A stretch of 42,636 bases of DNA from Spirochaetota bacterium (GTDB taxonomy: Bacteria > Spirochaetota > Spirochaetia > Treponematales > UBA12059), in the NCBI GenBank assembly GCA_018816345.1, contig JAHIWG010000045.1:1-42636 (forward strand), read 5' to 3'. The notes beneath the pieces are model-generated. The model was not told where the DNA came from. It was given only the letters and a program-made list of their open reading frames with translations, and did not search any database. A program made the translations under genes and the position numbers. This document shows positions 41,012-42,636 of the stretch, one piece after another. Each line of letters begins with the position of its first letter. Position 1 is the first letter of the stretch.

Positions 41012-41970
41012 TCGAGCCCCTGGAGCGGGCCCGGCGCGCCGGGGGCGTCGTACGAGCGGAGGAGCCGCGTCATCAGGGCGACGAAGCCGTCGGGATCGAG
41101 CTCTACGCCGACGAGCGCGTTTGGCGGGCGCTTGGCCACGCTATGGATATCGACGACGGTCTTGCCCGTGGCGTACTGCCCGTCCGTCTCTACGGCGACG
41201 TAGTAGGGCTCGAGGGTCACGAGGGCGGGGTCGAGGAGCCAGGCGATCACGAGGGGATCGTGCAGCGCCAGGCTGTCCCGGCCGAAGGTCCTGTACGCGG
41301 CCAGGTAGTGGTCGAGCATCGAGCAGCAGGGAGTCAGGACCCTGCCCCCGACGGTCCTCAGGTCCTCGAGCCCCCGGGCCGAGAGGGAGGCGCGGTTGGT
41401 CACGTCGAGGCCGAGCATCGTTATGGGCACGCCCGACTGGAATACCGCCGCGGCCGCGTGGGGGTCCGCGAGGATGTTGAATTCGGCCGCGGGCGTGGCG
41501 TTGCCGTAGGCTATGGAGCCGCCCATGAGGTGGATGCCCTTGATGCGGCTCCTCGTCTCCGGGTAGGCGGATAAGGCCATCGCTATATTGGAGAGCGGTC
41601 CTATCGCCGCGATCTCGAGCTGGCCCGGGTACCGGGCCGCCATGTCCCTGATGAACTCCCAGGCCGGGGCCTTCTCCTCGGCGTACGCCGGCGCGGGCAG
41701 CCGCGCGCCTCCCAGGCCGTCCAGGCCGTGGACGGATTCGGCCCGCTTTGTCTCCGCAACGAGGGCCGCGTCCCTGCCGCGGGCGACGGGAACCCTCCGC
41801 CCGGCCAGCGTAGCCAGCGCCAGGGCGTTCCTCGTCGTCGCCTCCGCGCCGACGTTCCCGCCCACCGTCGTTATCCCGACGACCTCCAGCTCCGGGGCGG
41901 CGAGCGCCATCATTATGGCTATCGCGTCGTCTATGCCGGGGTCGCAGTCTATGAGTATCGTTCGTTTCAT
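41008..41970 (-). CDS. Inosine-uridine-preferring nucleoside hydrolase
   Basis: This 320-residue hydrolase cleaves ribonucleosides to base and ribose. The calcium-binding motif DCDPGIDDAIA (8-18) is intact, followed by GITTVGGNVGAEATTRNAL, IGPLSNIAMAL, IHLMGGSIAYGNATPAAEFNI, ITMLGLDVT and LHDPLVIAWLLDP. There is no signal peptide, so it acts in the cytoplasm. AAGGACGG precedes the ATG, and the stop overlaps the amidohydrolase start by 4 nt. It is a paralogue of the partial gene to its right. Two hydrolases in tandem may differ in purine or pyrimidine preference. Confidence 0.93.
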   Translation of the reverse strand: MKRTILIDCDPGIDDAIAIMMALAAPELEVVGITTVGGNVGAEATTRNALALATLAGRRVPVARGRDAALVAETKRAESVHGLDGLGGARLPAPAYAEEKAPAWEFIRDMAARYPGQLEIAAIGPLSNIAMALSAYPETRSRIKGIHLMGGSIAYGNATPAAEFNILADPHAAAAVFQSGVPITMLGLDVTNRASLSARGLEDLRTVGGRVLTPCCSMLDHYLAAYRTFGRDSLALHDPLVIAWLLDPALVTLEPYYVAVETDGQYATGKTVVDIHSVAKRPPNALVGVELDPDGFVALMTRLLRSYDAPGAPGPLQGLE

Positions 41971-41980
41971 CGCGCCGTCC

Positions 41981-42636
41981 TTAATCGAGCCGCCGCAAGG
42001 CGCCGTCTAGCAGCTCTATGAACCGCTCCCTGTCGAGGCCCGTCACCAGGTCCACGTTCAGCTCCCCAGACCTGCCCGTGAAGTCGGCCACCGTGGCCCC
42101 CGTGGTCAGCCTGCCGCGGCACTCCACGTCTACGTGCGCCTTCCTCGAGACGAAGATGCTAGGGTCTATGAGCCACGCCACGGCGCAGGGGTCGTGGAGG
42201 GGGCTGCCGCCGAAGCTGAAGTTGGCCTCGTGGAATTTCACGAAGAAGTCCATGAGCTCCGCGACCATGGTGGAGCAGCGCTTGCCGATGGAGCGGAAGC
42301 GCTCGGTGTCGGCCCTGGTCACCAGGGCCTGGTGGGTCACGTCCAGGCCGCACATCGTCACCGGGAGGCCGCTGTTGAATACTATATGCGCGGCCTCGGG
42401 GTCGACGAGGATGTTGAACTCGGCGGCCGGGGTCCAGTTGCCGCCTACGGCGGAGCCGCCCATCAGGCTGACGCGCTCTATCCTGGCCTTCAGCTCGGGG
42501 TGGGCCAATAGCAGGGCCGCCACGTTAGTCAGGGCGCCGGTGGGCACCAGCGTCACCGGCCTCTCCGATTCCCGCAGGGTCTTGGCGGCCAGCTCCACCG
42601 CCGAGAGAGGGGACTCGGGCAGCCGGGGCTCAGGCA
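41981..42636 (-). CDS. Nucleoside hydrolase, N-terminus beyond the window
   Basis: The frame stays open to the window edge. The codons beyond the GTG at 42598 read PEPRLPESPLSA, typical of the region before the helix AVELAAKTLRES, so the gene is cut by the window and not started there. About 218 residues are present. Visible motifs are VPTGALTNVAALLLAHP, VSLMGGSAVGGNWTPAAEFNI, VTMCGLDVT and LHDPCAVAWLIDP. The calcium-binding DxDxxxDD motif should lie just outside. The stop is 10 nt before the next nucleoside hydrolase, and the two share operon and family. Confidence 0.92.
   Translation of the reverse strand, partial: PEPRLPESPLSAVELAAKTLRESERPVTLVPTGALTNVAALLLAHPELKARIERVSLMGGSAVGGNWTPAAEFNILVDPEAAHIVFNSGLPVTMCGLDVTHQALVTRADTERFRSIGKRCSTMVAELMDFFVKFHEANFSFGGSPLHDPCAVAWLIDPSIFVSRKAHVDVECRGRLTTGATVADFTGRSGELNVDLVTGLDRERFIELLDGALRRLD

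Overview
The window is a gene-dense, G+C-rich bacterial chromosome segment. No rRNA, tRNA, CRISPR array, insertion sequence or phage gene was seen. The best guess for the host is an anaerobic, motile spirochaete-like bacterium. Pointers are a stand-alone second EF-G, an oxygen-binding di-iron protein paired with a soluble chemoreceptor (a pairing studied in Treponema denticola), several lipoproteins, and oxygen-sensitive enzymes (a glycyl radical enzyme with its activase, and multi-cluster Fe-S flavoproteins). No marker gene here fixes the phylum, so this is inference. The isoleucine codon ATA is used as often as ATC in at least one gene, which is odd for G+C-rich DNA.

Layout. 12-305: yhbY, a ribosome-assembly RNA-binding protein. 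422-6147 (+): complete oppBCDFA oligopeptide importer with a strong promoter and a strong terminator. 6275-13188 (-): six tightly overlapping genes, in transcription order a CrtI/retinol-saturase-like flavoprotein, a flavin reductase fused to a 2Fe-2S ferredoxin, a DegV/FakB fatty-acid-binding protein, FakA fatty acid kinase, a divergent PlsY acyl-phosphate:glycerol-3-phosphate acyltransferase, and a BNR-repeat protein. This reads as an unusual lipid-modification operon and is my main candidate for an undescribed system. 13380-15407 (-): EF-G paralogue. 15532-15870 (-): remnant of a Pr6Pr-family membrane protein. 15930-19609: three lipoproteins (a repeat protein, a SUMF1-domain protein and a small unknown).

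19949-22420 (+): a U32 'peptidase' of the RNA-hydroxylation type with a long disordered basic tail. 22436-24355 (-): a GH5 glycosidase resembling fungal glucosylceramidases and sterylglucosidases. Divergent from it, 24474-27117 (+): ODP-type di-iron sensor, soluble chemoreceptor and a D-2-hydroxyacid dehydrogenase. 27135-29680 (+): promoter, about 150 nt of structured leader, then yjjI-yjjW (glycyl radical enzyme and activase). 29701-30955 (+): a TrmH-family methyltransferase and a PIN-domain protein. 30958-34289 (-): a two-gene, multi-cofactor amine/imino-acid dehydrogenase of the HcnABC/hydroxyproline-dehydrogenase type. 34476-36428 (+): an orphan HisKA_2 sensor kinase.

36441-42636 (-): a nucleoside salvage and catabolism cluster of two nucleoside hydrolases, a purine-type amidohydrolase, ribokinase, DeoD and Udk, with the isoprenoid gene ispH inserted between deoD and udk. 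The hydrolases would release ribose and bases, ribokinase traps the ribose, DeoD phosphorolyses purine nucleosides and Udk salvages pyrimidine nucleosides.

All assignments come from reading motifs and gene order; no database search was run.
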